Positions 8,979 to 17,227 of a stretch of DNA of 64,000 bases are shown piece after piece. This stretch comes from Azoarcus sp. DD4. Its GTDB lineage: Bacteria > Pseudomonadota > Gammaproteobacteria > Burkholderiales > Rhodocyclaceae. The translations under genes and the position numbers were made by a program. The stretch is from NCBI RefSeq assembly GCF_006496635.1, contig NZ_CP022958.1:1302001-1366000 (forward strand). The letters run 5' to 3'. Under the pieces are notes generated by a model. The model did not search any database. It saw nothing but the letters and a program-made list of their open reading frames with translations, and was not told the DNA's origin. Positions within the stretch are counted from its first letter, which is position 1; each line of letters starts with the position of its first letter.

Positions 8979-9079
8979 GCAGCGGTCTGGCAGCTGACGC
9001 GCTGCCGCACGACTCCGGGCCGCTTCTCCGCACGGTGAAGGCGTGCCCCAACCGACAACCGTTGTACAAGGATTCGACA

Positions 9080-9820
9080 ATGAGCCAGAAAGTCGCACTC
9101 GTTACCGGCGCCATGGGCGGCCTCGGCACCGCGATCTGCCAAGCGCTTGCCAAGGACGGCATGAAGGTGGTGGCCAACTGCTTGCCCGGTTTTCCGCAAA
9201 TGGAAGAGTGGCTGGCCAAGCAGAAGGAGCTTGGTTTCGATTTCGTAGCAGCAGAAGGCGATGTTTCCGACTACGAATCCTGTAAAGCCATGGTCGAGAA
9301 GATCGAGGCCGATGTTGGTCCGGTAGACGTGCTGATCAACAACGCCGGCATCACCCGCGACAAGTTCTTCCCCAAGATGGAGAAGGGCCAGTGGGATGCG
9401 GTGATCAACACCAACCTGAACAGCCTGTTCAACGTCACCCATCACATTTCGCCGAAGATGGCCGAGCGCGGCTGGGGTCGCATCATCAACATCTCGTCGG
9501 TAAACGGCGTCAAGGGTCAGGCTGGTCAGGCCAACTATTCCACCGCCAAGGCGGGCGTGCTGGGTTTCACCAAGGCGTTGGCCCAGGAGCTTGCCACCAA
9601 GGGCGTCACGGTCAATGCGATCGCACCGGGCTACATCGGCACCGACATGGTCATGGCAATCCGCGACGACATCCGTCAGGCGATCACCGACTCCGTGCCG
9701 ATGAAGCGCCTCGGCAAGCCGGAGGAAATCGGCGGCCTGTGCTCCTACCTCGCGTCCGAACTCGCGGGCTACATCACCGGTTCGACCATCAACATCAACG
9801 GTGGTCTGCACATGTGCTGA
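9080..9820 (+). CDS. phaB: Acetoacetyl-CoA reductase (second copy)
   Basis: Paralogue of the preceding gene with the same length (246 residues) and the same reaction assigned by family. The glycine motif TGAMGGLG, Ser140, Tyr153 and Lys157 (YSTAK) and a NINGGLHMC C terminus are all intact. The two copies differ widely in the segments around residues 30-55 and 115-130, so they are old duplicates or were acquired separately. The ATG at 9080 is chosen because MSQKVALVTG aligns with the family; the open frame extends upstream to 9035. It has its own candidate promoter and its own terminator. Confidence 0.94.
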   Translation: MSQKVALVTGAMGGLGTAICQALAKDGMKVVANCLPGFPQMEEWLAKQKELGFDFVAAEGDVSDYESCKAMVEKIEADVGPVDVLINNAGITRDKFFPKMEKGQWDAVINTNLNSLFNVTHHISPKMAERGWGRIINISSVNGVKGQAGQANYSTAKAGVLGFTKALAQELATKGVTVNAIAPGYIGTDMVMAIRDDIRQAITDSVPMKRLGKPEEIGGLCSYLASELAGYITGSTININGGLHMC

Positions 9821-9851
9821 TGCCGCATCCGCGCTAGCTGCGCAGACGCTT

Positions 9852-9880
9852 AACCCCGTCCTGTGACGGGGTTTTTATTT
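9852..9880 (+). terminator. Terminator after second phaB
   Basis: Stem AACCCCGTC/GACGGGGTT (9852-9860 with 9865-9873), loop CTGT, followed by TTTATTTT. Confidence 0.85.
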
Positions 9881-9891
9881 TCGCAGCGCGA

Positions 9892-9897
9892 TATAAT
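9892..9897 (+). promoter_or_regulatory. -10 element (TATAAT) for phaR
   Basis: A perfect TATAAT 48 bases before the phaR start and immediately after the phaB terminator. The -35 region overlaps the terminator T-run and is not well conserved. PhaR usually represses its own gene, so an operator could overlap here, but none is identified. Confidence 0.5.
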
Positions 9898-9945
9898 CGT
9901 GTAACAAGCGAGAGCGGAATTCACCGCCGCGAGGAGATGAACACC

Positions 9946-10551
9946 ATGGCTGAACAGCCGCGCCTGATTAAGAAGTACCCGAATCGCCGCCTTTACGATA
10001 CCCGCACCAGTTCCTACATTACGCTCGCCGACGTCAAGGAACTCGTGCTGGGGCACGAGGAGTTCCAGGTCGTCGACGCCAAGACCAACGAAGACCTGAC
10101 GCGCAGCATTCTCCTGCAGATCATCCTCGAAGAAGAAGCCGGCGGTGCACCGATGTTCACCAGTGATCTGCTCGCCCACATGATCCGTTTCTACGGCAAT
10201 GCGATGCAGGGCATGATGGGCAAGTACCTTGAAAACAACATCAAGGCCTTCACCGACATGCAGGGCAAGCTGCAGGAGCAGGCGCGTTCGATCTACGGCG
10301 AGAACAGCCCTGTCAGCCAGGATCTCTGGGCCCAGTTCCTCAACTTCCAGGGGCCGGCGCTGCAGAGCATGATGGGGACCTACGTAGAGCAGTCCAAGCG
10401 GATGTTCCAGCAGATGCAGGAACAGGTCGAAAGCCAGACCCGCAACATGTTCACCGGCTTCCAGTTCCCGACCTACACTAGAACGACGACCGGCAAGGAC
10501 GAGCAGGCGGAAGACGCTGCGCCCTCCGGCAAGAGCAGCGCCGAGAAATAG
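9946..10551 (+). CDS. phaR: PHB synthesis repressor PhaR
   Basis: DNA- and PHB-binding regulator that represses phasin and pha genes until polymer accumulates. The N-terminal PHB/PHA accumulation regulator DNA-binding domain starts at LIKKYPNRRLYDTRTSSYIT, and the following segment (about residues 60-120) is the PHB-binding region (FTSDLLAHMIRFYGNAMQGM). The C-terminal half is glutamine- and methionine-rich helix, then a charged tail; length is 201 residues. The GAGGAG at 9931-9936 abuts an upstream ATG at 9937 but is ideally spaced from the ATG at 9946, which is therefore chosen. Confidence 0.93.
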   Translation: MAEQPRLIKKYPNRRLYDTRTSSYITLADVKELVLGHEEFQVVDAKTNEDLTRSILLQIILEEEAGGAPMFTSDLLAHMIRFYGNAMQGMMGKYLENNIKAFTDMQGKLQEQARSIYGENSPVSQDLWAQFLNFQGPALQSMMGTYVEQSKRMFQQMQEQVESQTRNMFTGFQFPTYTRTTTGKDEQAEDAAPSGKSSAEK

Positions 10552-11187
10552 GGCGTCGCCCGCTCCCCGATGCATTCGGGGGGCCTGACTCCCCGAAGGC
10601 ACGACCAGCAGACCCCTCCCAAAACCCCGGGCGTGCCGAATGTCGGCTGCATCAGTGAAGGGGGCTGAAGGTCGTGCTTATGTGGACGAATGACGGGTTG
10701 GGTTCGGGGGCGTCTTGAGTGCCATCAGGTCCATTATTGTTGGCTTCCGCCAAGTTCATGCATCAAGGCCCAGTGGCCGATCGTCGACAAGTAGCGTGTC
10801 GGTTCGAGAACGATTTGAGCAGTGTCTTGTCATAGAGGCGGCTCCATACTGCATGCTCTCCGACCATGCACCATCAACTCAGCCTCACTCTCGGCTGTTT
10901 CGCTATGCCGCGTCGGAGTTACGTGTCCCGGTTGATTGAATGCTGTGACCGGGGGCTTTGCCGCCTGGGTATGGAATGCCTGCCGATTGTGTTTCGTAGC
11001 TTGTCCAAGGGGAAGTCGTCGATCGCGCTTCGGTTGTCTCTCGGGCCAGTCGAACTTCCGACGCAGCCCTGAGCGTTGCACGGTTACTAAGTCATTCGTA
11101 GCGCCTTCGACGGCCTGATGTATCTGTTCGGCGCCAGCAGTAGCGCGTGATGTCACCGCAATCGAGATTTCTGACGGAGTGTGCGCC
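10552..11187. other. 636-base region without a supported gene (left flank of insert)
   Basis: No convincing coding region is seen on either strand. The longest open frames here (one of about 126 codons on the minus strand at 10830-11210 and several of 60-75 codons on the plus strand) match no family I recognise and overlap each other. A short inverted repeat CCCCGA/TCGGGG lies just after phaR, without a T-run. The character of the sequence changes from strongly coding to non-coding here, which fits the left junction of the insert that follows. Confidence 0.5.
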
Positions 11188-12546
11188 ATGGCCAATCCGC
11201 AGTCCCTCACGTATTACGCCCCGGCAGGTAAGCCGATGGCGGGTGGCCGCTTCCTGTATCCACACGCAGTGTTGGACCTGATCGCTGCAGCGCCCGAAAA
11301 CTCCTGGATTCAACTGAATACGAACACTTTCCAGGAGGCTTGGTCGCCAGCAGACTCGCGCTGGATTTCCGGCAATAATTCGGCCGAAGGCCCGGATGCG
11401 ATCATGCGTTCGTGGGCGTCGATAGGCTGGGATAGCAAGCGTAGCCGCGCTGTGCTGTGGGGCGGCGGGCATGCTAACTCATGGGCGAACGAGGTCTATA
11501 CTTGGTCCGCTTATACCCGCAAGTGGGCGCACGCCTTCTACTGCACCGATATGCTCACGGCAATCGGCCGCCCGGTGGATGGTAATAATTCGCCGGTCTC
11601 GTCGCACACGTACGCCAACAATTTCTACCTACCGATCCTTGACCGCTTTTTCACCGGCGGAGGTGCAAACCAACCCGGCGGGACGACGATGTCTGTTTGG
11701 GATGGAAACACTACCGTGGGGTATGCGGGCGGCTTCACGCTCGATCTTGCACTGGCCGGACAGGGTTTCGTTGGTGGGCTGACCGGATCGAACTGCAAGC
11801 ACGGATCCTTGTCGGGGCACGATTTTCCCGGCGCGAGAGCGTGGAAGCTGCGCAATTTCTGCGATGGACGCCTAGCGGTGCTGCCGTCGACCGTGAACCC
11901 GTCGAAGATCGAGTCGGGCGTGGCGCACGCAGTGGAAAATGGCCATGACGTACTCTACATGGTCATCCTGTCGTGTGTTTTCCGCGTCGAGTTTGTTGAC
12001 GACGATCCAGATAATGACGTCATCACTCAGGTTGCGGGATACGATCCGTCGCGCTACACGAACGGCGCGGTCGCCTATGACCCGTTGCGCAAACTCTTCG
12101 TCATGCCGACCGGAGACACGACAAGCCGGCGGCTCAACTTCATCGACCTGAAGAAGGTGCCGAATCTCTCCGCTGCGTGGCCTTACGTGGTGTCTTATCC
12201 GAGCGAGTTGGCGCTCGGCTATCTGGGGTCGAATGGACACCACAAGTACTGCGGTTTTGCCTATTACCCGGCAGGCGAGTGCTTCGTTTATTGGTACAAG
12301 GGCCGCCAGCCATGGCTTATCCATCCGCCAGAAGGCAATCCGACGCCAAGTACGGGCTGGACGCTGACCAGACCGACGATGGATGCCGGTACGAGCGCGC
12401 CGCCCGAGATCGAGACCGACGCGATGGGAGTATGTGGGAAATTTCGCTATGCGGAAGATCTGGGCTGTTGCATTGCAATCCGTGGTGACTATGCCGGCAA
12501 CGTGTGGGCATTGAAGCTGGCCGGCTGGACCGACCCGAGGAGTTGA
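11188..12546 (+). CDS. Phage appendage-like protein, possibly Kelch-type beta-propeller
   Basis: A 452-residue protein of uncertain function. It has no signal peptide or membrane segment. It is rich in Gly, Trp, Tyr, Asn and Ser, and contains the pattern AVLWGGGHANSWANEVY followed by a W about ten residues later, which resembles a Kelch or galactose-oxidase blade; weaker blade-like units (NGAVAYDPLRKLFVMPTGD, GNVWALKLAGW) recur to the C terminus. The start at 11188 has GGAG eight bases upstream; a GTG three codons earlier is possible. The next gene begins two bases after the stop. Context suggests a phage tail-tip or receptor-binding component; enzymatic activity cannot be claimed. Confidence 0.7.
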   Translation: MANPQSLTYYAPAGKPMAGGRFLYPHAVLDLIAAAPENSWIQLNTNTFQEAWSPADSRWISGNNSAEGPDAIMRSWASIGWDSKRSRAVLWGGGHANSWANEVYTWSAYTRKWAHAFYCTDMLTAIGRPVDGNNSPVSSHTYANNFYLPILDRFFTGGGANQPGGTTMSVWDGNTTVGYAGGFTLDLALAGQGFVGGLTGSNCKHGSLSGHDFPGARAWKLRNFCDGRLAVLPSTVNPSKIESGVAHAVENGHDVLYMVILSCVFRVEFVDDDPDNDVITQVAGYDPSRYTNGAVAYDPLRKLFVMPTGDTTSRRLNFIDLKKVPNLSAAWPYVVSYPSELALGYLGSNGHHKYCGFAYYPAGECFVYWYKGRQPWLIHPPEGNPTPSTGWTLTRPTMDAGTSAPPEIETDAMGVCGKFRYAEDLGCCIAIRGDYAGNVWALKLAGWTDPRS

Positions 12547-12547
12547 T

Positions 12548-14293
12548 ATGGCAACCAAGCGAATAGCAGCATCCGGCGGCCATTTCACCACTCTCTCGGC
12601 ATGGCTCGCCTCTTTGCCGACCAGATTGACAGAGCCGGAAATTGCAGAGCTCGAGTCTTTCGATTTGGTCGAACAGGTCACGATCGGAGGCAAGATCACC
12701 ACGCCGACTGCCTACATTGAAATTCGAGCTGCATCCGGGCATGGGCATCAAGGCGTGGTCGGTGCTGGCGCCCGTTTTCGCTGTGGGCCAAGTGCAGTCG
12801 TGCCCGCCTTGTATATGACTGCCGCGCACATTCGAATCAGGGGTATCGGCATCTACATGGACAAGGCGGGGGCCTCTCTGGAAGCCATTGGCATCCCGAA
12901 TGCCTTGGCTGAGTCCGAGGTGATGATCGAGAACTGCATCATCCGTAGTGTCTGTACCAATACAGGCGTGCCGGCTGTCGCGGCTGGCGCGGGCAACGTT
13001 ACGATCAAGAACAACATTGTCGTATCTGCGTGCCGATCGCTGGACACGCGCGGTGCGGTGTCCGCCAAGGTATTTGGCAATGACCTATGGCGAACGGCAG
13101 ATGCAATTGGCTTCTTGGCCGACAGCAGAACCGAGGCGCGGAACAACTATAGTGGTGCATCGACCGGGTCTTCGCAGTGCTACTACACCGCTACCGGGGG
13201 GACCGGTAGTCATAATGCTTCGGCCGACAATTCGGCGATCGCGCTGTATCCGACCGGGTCGATCAACAACGTAGCTGGAACGGCGGCATTTACCAGCCCG
13301 GCAATGCTCAACTTCACGTTGGCGGCGGGATCCCCTCTGATCGATGCTGGCATTATGGTTTCCGGTGTCGTGACGGACATCATCGGCAGGGCGCGGCCAC
13401 AGGGTTCCGCGTGTGATATCGGGGCATTCGAGTTGGCTGCGGCTGATGCCGTTGCGCCCACCTTGTCCAGCCCGACCGCAACAGCAACGAGTATGACCAC
13501 TGCTGTTGGTACGGTCAGTACGAACGAAGCCAACGGTACCCTATACTGGGTTGCCACCCAGAACCCGACCGAGAGCCCCTCGGCGCTCAAGGCTGGGGCT
13601 AGTCTCGCCGTCGACACGATCGGGACGCAAAATGTCTCGGTCACGGGCCTCTCCGCGAGCACCGGCTATCGTATCCACTACCTGCATCGCGATGCGGCAG
13701 GCAACGACTCGACGGTGGTCAGCTCGGCTGCGTTCACCACCCACGGGACCTCGGACACTACGCCACCTACGCTGATCGGTTCCATCACGATTTCTTCGTT
13801 GACGACGACCAGCTATACGGCGAGTTGGCCGGCCGGGTCGGACAATATCGGTGTGGCTGGTTACGAGTACCGACTGAATGGAGGTATTTGGATAAACAAC
13901 GCGACCAGCACCAGCGTCAATATCAGTGGCCGGACGGCGGGATCGTCAGATATCTTCGAGCTCCGGGCTTATGACGCTGCGGGCAACAGGAGCACTCCGG
14001 CGCTCTCGCAGTCTGTGCACTTGCTTTCCGGCGTGGCTGGAACCGTCACGGTTGGGTCGGCGGCGCATCCGATTCGCAATTCCGCAAATGTCGTTGTCAA
14101 TGAGTCCAGCGTTCGTGTGAGCGTTATGCGCGCCGATACGATGCAGCAGATCTACTACGGGGCTGGCCACGCAATCACTGCGGGCGTGCTGGAGATCAGG
14201 CATGCGGCGATCATCACCGGCGCCGTGTACCATGTAAGCGCAAAAACGGCAGCCGGCTGGATAGGCCTTTCGGACGAGGTGACCGCGACATGA
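12548..14293 (+). CDS. Phage tail-like protein with beta-helix and fibronectin type III-like domains
   Basis: A 581-residue protein. Residues 1-300 have short repetitive beta-strand-like segments (VMIENCIIRSV, VTIKNNIVVSACRS, AKVFGNDLW) of the kind found in right-handed parallel beta-helix proteins such as tailspikes, ending in a GRARPQGSACDIGAFEL motif often seen after such helices. Two fibronectin type III-like domains follow (about 303-400 and 403-495), each ending in YRIHYLHRDAAGN or FELRAYDAAGN, then a smaller beta-rich C-terminal module. There is no signal peptide. It overlaps the next gene by four bases. A structural or receptor-binding role in a phage tail is the best guess. Confidence 0.72.
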   Translation: MATKRIAASGGHFTTLSAWLASLPTRLTEPEIAELESFDLVEQVTIGGKITTPTAYIEIRAASGHGHQGVVGAGARFRCGPSAVVPALYMTAAHIRIRGIGIYMDKAGASLEAIGIPNALAESEVMIENCIIRSVCTNTGVPAVAAGAGNVTIKNNIVVSACRSLDTRGAVSAKVFGNDLWRTADAIGFLADSRTEARNNYSGASTGSSQCYYTATGGTGSHNASADNSAIALYPTGSINNVAGTAAFTSPAMLNFTLAAGSPLIDAGIMVSGVVTDIIGRARPQGSACDIGAFELAAADAVAPTLSSPTATATSMTTAVGTVSTNEANGTLYWVATQNPTESPSALKAGASLAVDTIGTQNVSVTGLSASTGYRIHYLHRDAAGNDSTVVSSAAFTTHGTSDTTPPTLIGSITISSLTTTSYTASWPAGSDNIGVAGYEYRLNGGIWINNATSTSVNISGRTAGSSDIFELRAYDAAGNRSTPALSQSVHLLSGVAGTVTVGSAAHPIRNSANVVVNESSVRVSVMRADTMQQIYYGAGHAITAGVLEIRHAAIITGAVYHVSAKTAAGWIGLSDEVTAT

Positions 14294-14622
14294 GCCTCAT
14301 GCGTCTAACTAATGGACAGATATTGCCTGATTGCCCGATGGTGATTGGGTTTGGTGGGTGGGGCGTCCTTGGTGCCTCCCTCCCGCAGGATGGTGAGCAA
14401 GCCGCGTCGCTTGGCCGCGTGTGGGGCACATTTCCGGGTGACAGCGATGCCGAATTCTGGATCGTCGTAACACGCCAGCCCATCAACGGCAGGTTTTACA
14501 TGTGGCCCGACACGTCTTGGGAATACATTGGAGCAAGCGATTTTTTCACCGCACAGCTCTACCTGAACGGTGCCGTGTTCGGCCTGCCCCAGACCGTAAC
14601 GCTGACCAGCGGGGTCGGCTAA
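14290..14622 (+). CDS. Small phage-like protein of unknown function
   Basis: A 110-residue protein whose ATG overlaps the previous stop (ATGA), so it is translationally coupled. The sequence is rich in aromatic residues and glycine, with WEYIGASDFFTAQLYLNGAV near the C terminus, which looks like one strand pair of an immunoglobulin-like fold common in phage tail proteins. No catalytic motif, signal peptide or membrane helix is seen. It is probably the last gene of the three-gene module. Confidence 0.6.
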   Translation: MSLMRLTNGQILPDCPMVIGFGGWGVLGASLPQDGEQAASLGRVWGTFPGDSDAEFWIVVTRQPINGRFYMWPDTSWEYIGASDFFTAQLYLNGAVFGLPQTVTLTSGVG

Positions 14623-14919
14623 GGTTCTGGCCGAGGTGTTAGGCGTCTCGTCCGGTAGTGGTGGCGTAACTGGCTGTGCAATGAATATTGCCGCTAGCGC
14701 GCTGGCCGACGCGCACCGGATGGCTTCGATGGCGTTGGACAACTCGCTGCGGGCCTCCCGATGGATCGAGAGGAGCACGTCCTGGGCGGAGGTCTGTGTT
14801 TCCGTCCGCCCAGGAATCGATTTGCTTGGCAGGCCGCGCTGGATCTGGCCGATTGTGTCGGGTCGCTAAGTCTATGTAGCTGTATACTCTGGACTTGATC
14901 ATGATCTACAGAGCAGCGC
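14623..14919. other. Right flank of the insert and rimO upstream region
   Basis: No supported gene. A short plus-strand frame (14636-14869) and overlapping minus-strand frames exist but none resembles a known protein. Near the right end TATACT (14883-14888) could be a -10 element for rimO, and GATCATGATC is a palindrome about 20 bases before the rimO start. The insert boundary probably lies in this stretch. Confidence 0.4.
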
Positions 14920-16233
14920 ATGCAGAAGCCGCCTAGTATAGGTTTCGTATCCCTCGGGTGCCCCAAGGCAACCGTAGACTCCGAACACATCCTCACCCGA
15001 CTGCGTGCAGAAGGCTACGAGATATCCGGCAGCTACGACGCTGCCGACATCGTGGTGGTGAATACCTGCGGTTTCATCGACGCGGCGGTGGAAGAGTCTC
15101 TCGAGGCAATCGGCGAGGCCCTTGCCGAGAACGGCAAGGTCATCGTTACCGGCTGTCTGGGCGCGAAGGACGACGTTGTGCTGGCCGCGCATCCGCAAGT
15201 GCTGGCCGTGACGGGACCGCATGCCACCGAAGAGGTGATGCAGGCTGTGCACAGGCATCTGCCCAAGCCGCACGATCCCTTCACCGACCTGGTGCCGCCC
15301 CAGGGTATCCGTCTGACGCCGCAGCACTACGCCTACCTCAAGATTTCCGAGGGCTGCAATCACCGTTGCACGTTTTGCATCATCCCGTCGATGCGGGGCG
15401 ATCTTGTCAGCCGTCCGATACATGAGGTCATGCGCGAAGCCGAGGCTTTGGCGGAATCCGGCGTGAAGGAGATCCTGGTGATCTCGCAGGACACCTCCGC
15501 CTACGGCGTCGACGTCAAGTACCGCACTGGCTTCTGGGGTGGCAAGCCGCTCAAGACGCGGCTTTACGACCTCGCCAATGCGCTCGGTGAGCTTGGTATC
15601 TGGATCCGTATGCACTACGTCTATCCATACCCGAGCGTGGACGACCTGATTCCACTGATGGCCGAGGGCAAGATCCTTCCTTACCTCGATGTGCCCTTCC
15701 AGCATGCGAGTCCCAGGATACTGAAGGCGATGAAGCGCCCGGCCAACGCCGAGAATGTGCTGGAGCGGGTGCGCAAGTGGCGGAGTATCTGCCCTGACCT
15801 GACCATACGCTCGACCTTCATCACCGGATTTCCCGGCGAGACTGAGGAGGATTTCGAGCTGCTGCTGCAGTTTCTCGAAGAGGCCCAGCTCGACCGCGTT
15901 GGCGCCTTCGCGTATTCGCCCGTGGAAGGAGCGGCGGCCAATGATCTGCCGGATGCGGTGCCCGACGAACTGCGTGAGGAGCGGCGCGCACGCCTGATGG
16001 ATTTTCAGGAAGACATTTCGACCCAGCGCCTGGAGGCCAAGATCGGTCGCGAGATGACCGTACTGGTAGATGATGTCGACGAGGAAGGGGCTCTGGCTCG
16101 TTCGCCGGGCGACGCACCGGAGATCGATGGCCTGGTGATCATTCCGGATGGAGACGATCTGGCGCCGGGCGACTTCGTCCGTGTCCGCATCACCGACTGC
16201 GACATTCACGACCTTTACGCCGAGCGGCTGTAG
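14920..16233 (+). CDS. rimO: Ribosomal protein S12 methylthiotransferase RimO
   Basis: Radical-SAM methylthiotransferase that modifies the conserved aspartate (Asp89 in E. coli) of ribosomal protein S12. Domain order is the N-terminal UPF0004 domain with cluster ligands Cys14, Cys50 and Cys79, the radical-SAM domain with Cys146, Cys150 and Cys153 (CNHRCTFC), and a C-terminal TRAM domain (from about residue 370). The protein has 437 residues, the normal length. The motif SLGCPKATVDSE separates RimO from MiaB. It is a core gene that now has the phage-like insert at its 5' side. Confidence 0.96.
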   Translation: MQKPPSIGFVSLGCPKATVDSEHILTRLRAEGYEISGSYDAADIVVVNTCGFIDAAVEESLEAIGEALAENGKVIVTGCLGAKDDVVLAAHPQVLAVTGPHATEEVMQAVHRHLPKPHDPFTDLVPPQGIRLTPQHYAYLKISEGCNHRCTFCIIPSMRGDLVSRPIHEVMREAEALAESGVKEILVISQDTSAYGVDVKYRTGFWGGKPLKTRLYDLANALGELGIWIRMHYVYPYPSVDDLIPLMAEGKILPYLDVPFQHASPRILKAMKRPANAENVLERVRKWRSICPDLTIRSTFITGFPGETEEDFELLLQFLEEAQLDRVGAFAYSPVEGAAANDLPDAVPDELREERRARLMDFQEDISTQRLEAKIGREMTVLVDDVDEEGALARSPGDAPEIDGLVIIPDGDDLAPGDFVRVRITDCDIHDLYAERL

Positions 16234-16272
16234 TAGGGCTGCAGGCGGGAGTGAGGAGGGCGTCTGGAAAGC

Positions 16273-17199
16273 TTGCCCGCACCCAGGACCGGCAGTGAGC
16301 CGGTCATCGGTTTGGCGCTGGGCAGCGGTGCTGCCCGCGGTTGGGCTCACTTGGGCGTCTTGCGTGCCCTGGCAGCCGAGGGCGTTGTGCCGGGAGTCGT
16401 CTGTGGATGCTCCATTGGCGCTTTCGTAGGCGCCGCGGCTGCGTCGGGCGATCTTGAGAAGCTGACTGAATGGGCGGAAACGCTGACCTGGCAGGATGTG
16501 GTGTCGCTACTCGACGTGAGCCTGCGAGGAGGGCTGATCAAGGGGGAGCGATTGATCCAGTTCTTTCAGCGCAATTTCGTCGACCGCGACTTCGCCGAGT
16601 TGCCGACCCGGTTCGCCTGTGTTGCCACCGAGCTCGCCAGTGGACGCGAGGTGTGGTTGCATGAAGGTAGCGTTTCGGCTGCCGTGCGGGCGTCGATCGC
16701 TCTGCCAGGGTTGATGACGCCCGTCTTGCATGGTGGCCGGGTTCTGGTCGATGGTGGTTTGGTCAATCCGGTACCGGTATCGCTGTGTCGTGCCATGGGG
16801 GCAGATGTGGTGATCGCGGTCGATCTCGGCTCGGACATGGTCGGCCGTGCCTGGAAGCACACTTCAATCGAGCCTGCACCGATCGAAGAGACCGAAATGG
16901 GCTGGAGCGACAGGCTGCTGGCCCGCTTAGGCTTTGGCGCAAACGGGACTGGCGCCGCCGATGCCAACCTGCCATCACTGATTACAGTGCTGAGTTCAAG
17001 TATCAACATCATGCAGGTGCGGATTGCGCGCAGCCGATTGGCGGGGGAGCCGGCCGACGTGCTGATCGCCCCGCGCGTGGGGCAGCTCGGGCTGCTCGAC
17101 TACCATCGTGCCGCCGAGGCCATAGCCGAAGGCGAGGCGGCCGTCGCCCGCGTGCGCCCCTTGCTGCACTACGCCTTGGGGCGCGGCGGCGAGGCTTGA
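16273..17199 (+). CDS. rssA: Patatin-like phospholipase family protein (RssA type)
   Basis: Alpha/beta serine hydrolase of the patatin family, 308 residues, similar in size to the RssA/YchK group. The glycine-rich oxyanion element GSGAARGWAHLGV is at about 17-29, the nucleophile elbow GCSIG places Ser47, and the second catalytic residue is Asp160 in VLVDGG. The start is a TTG with GGAGG about 14 bases upstream, so the exact start is uncertain; the frame is open only a little further. No signal peptide or membrane segment is visible, so it is probably cytoplasmic. The lipid substrate is unknown. Confidence 0.88.
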   Translation: MPAPRTGSEPVIGLALGSGAARGWAHLGVLRALAAEGVVPGVVCGCSIGAFVGAAAASGDLEKLTEWAETLTWQDVVSLLDVSLRGGLIKGERLIQFFQRNFVDRDFAELPTRFACVATELASGREVWLHEGSVSAAVRASIALPGLMTPVLHGGRVLVDGGLVNPVPVSLCRAMGADVVIAVDLGSDMVGRAWKHTSIEPAPIEETEMGWSDRLLARLGFGANGTGAADANLPSLITVLSSSINIMQVRIARSRLAGEPADVLIAPRVGQLGLLDYHRAAEAIAEGEAAVARVRPLLHYALGRGGEA

Positions 17200-17227
17200 T
17201 TCGGTGCCGCGACTTTCGGAGGAGTCG

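Larger units (their letters stand above)
10552..14900. mobile_element. Probable horizontally acquired insert with phage tail-like genes
   Basis: Between two core genes (phaR and rimO) lies about 4.3 kb with a 636-base non-coding flank, three tightly coupled genes that resemble phage tail-tip or appendage proteins, and a further 300-base flank. No integrase, transposase, capsid or terminase gene is present, and I found no direct repeat marking both ends. Coding style differs from the neighbours, with more AAT, ATT and GGG/CGG-type codons, judged by eye. Identification as an insert is an inference. Confidence 0.5.

Noticed and set aside
10830..11210. 126-codon minus-strand frame left of the phage-like module
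   Set aside because: No family resemblance, composition like antisense GC-rich sequence, and several competing frames in the same place.
14636..14869. 77-codon plus-strand frame after the phage-like module
   Set aside because: GTG start without a ribosome-binding site, and no recognisable protein; could be a fourth gene of the module but the evidence is too thin.
14305..14870. Long open frame on the minus strand overlapping the small phage-like gene and the rimO upstream region
   Set aside because: It begins just after a stop, its only start is a GTG far inside, and half of it is antisense to a well-coupled plus-strand gene; the product resembles no known family.
10552..14900. Search for attachment-site direct repeats or terminal inverted repeats at the edges of the insert
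   Set aside because: None could be found by eye at the two flanks, and no tRNA gene borders the insert, so a specific integration mechanism cannot be named.
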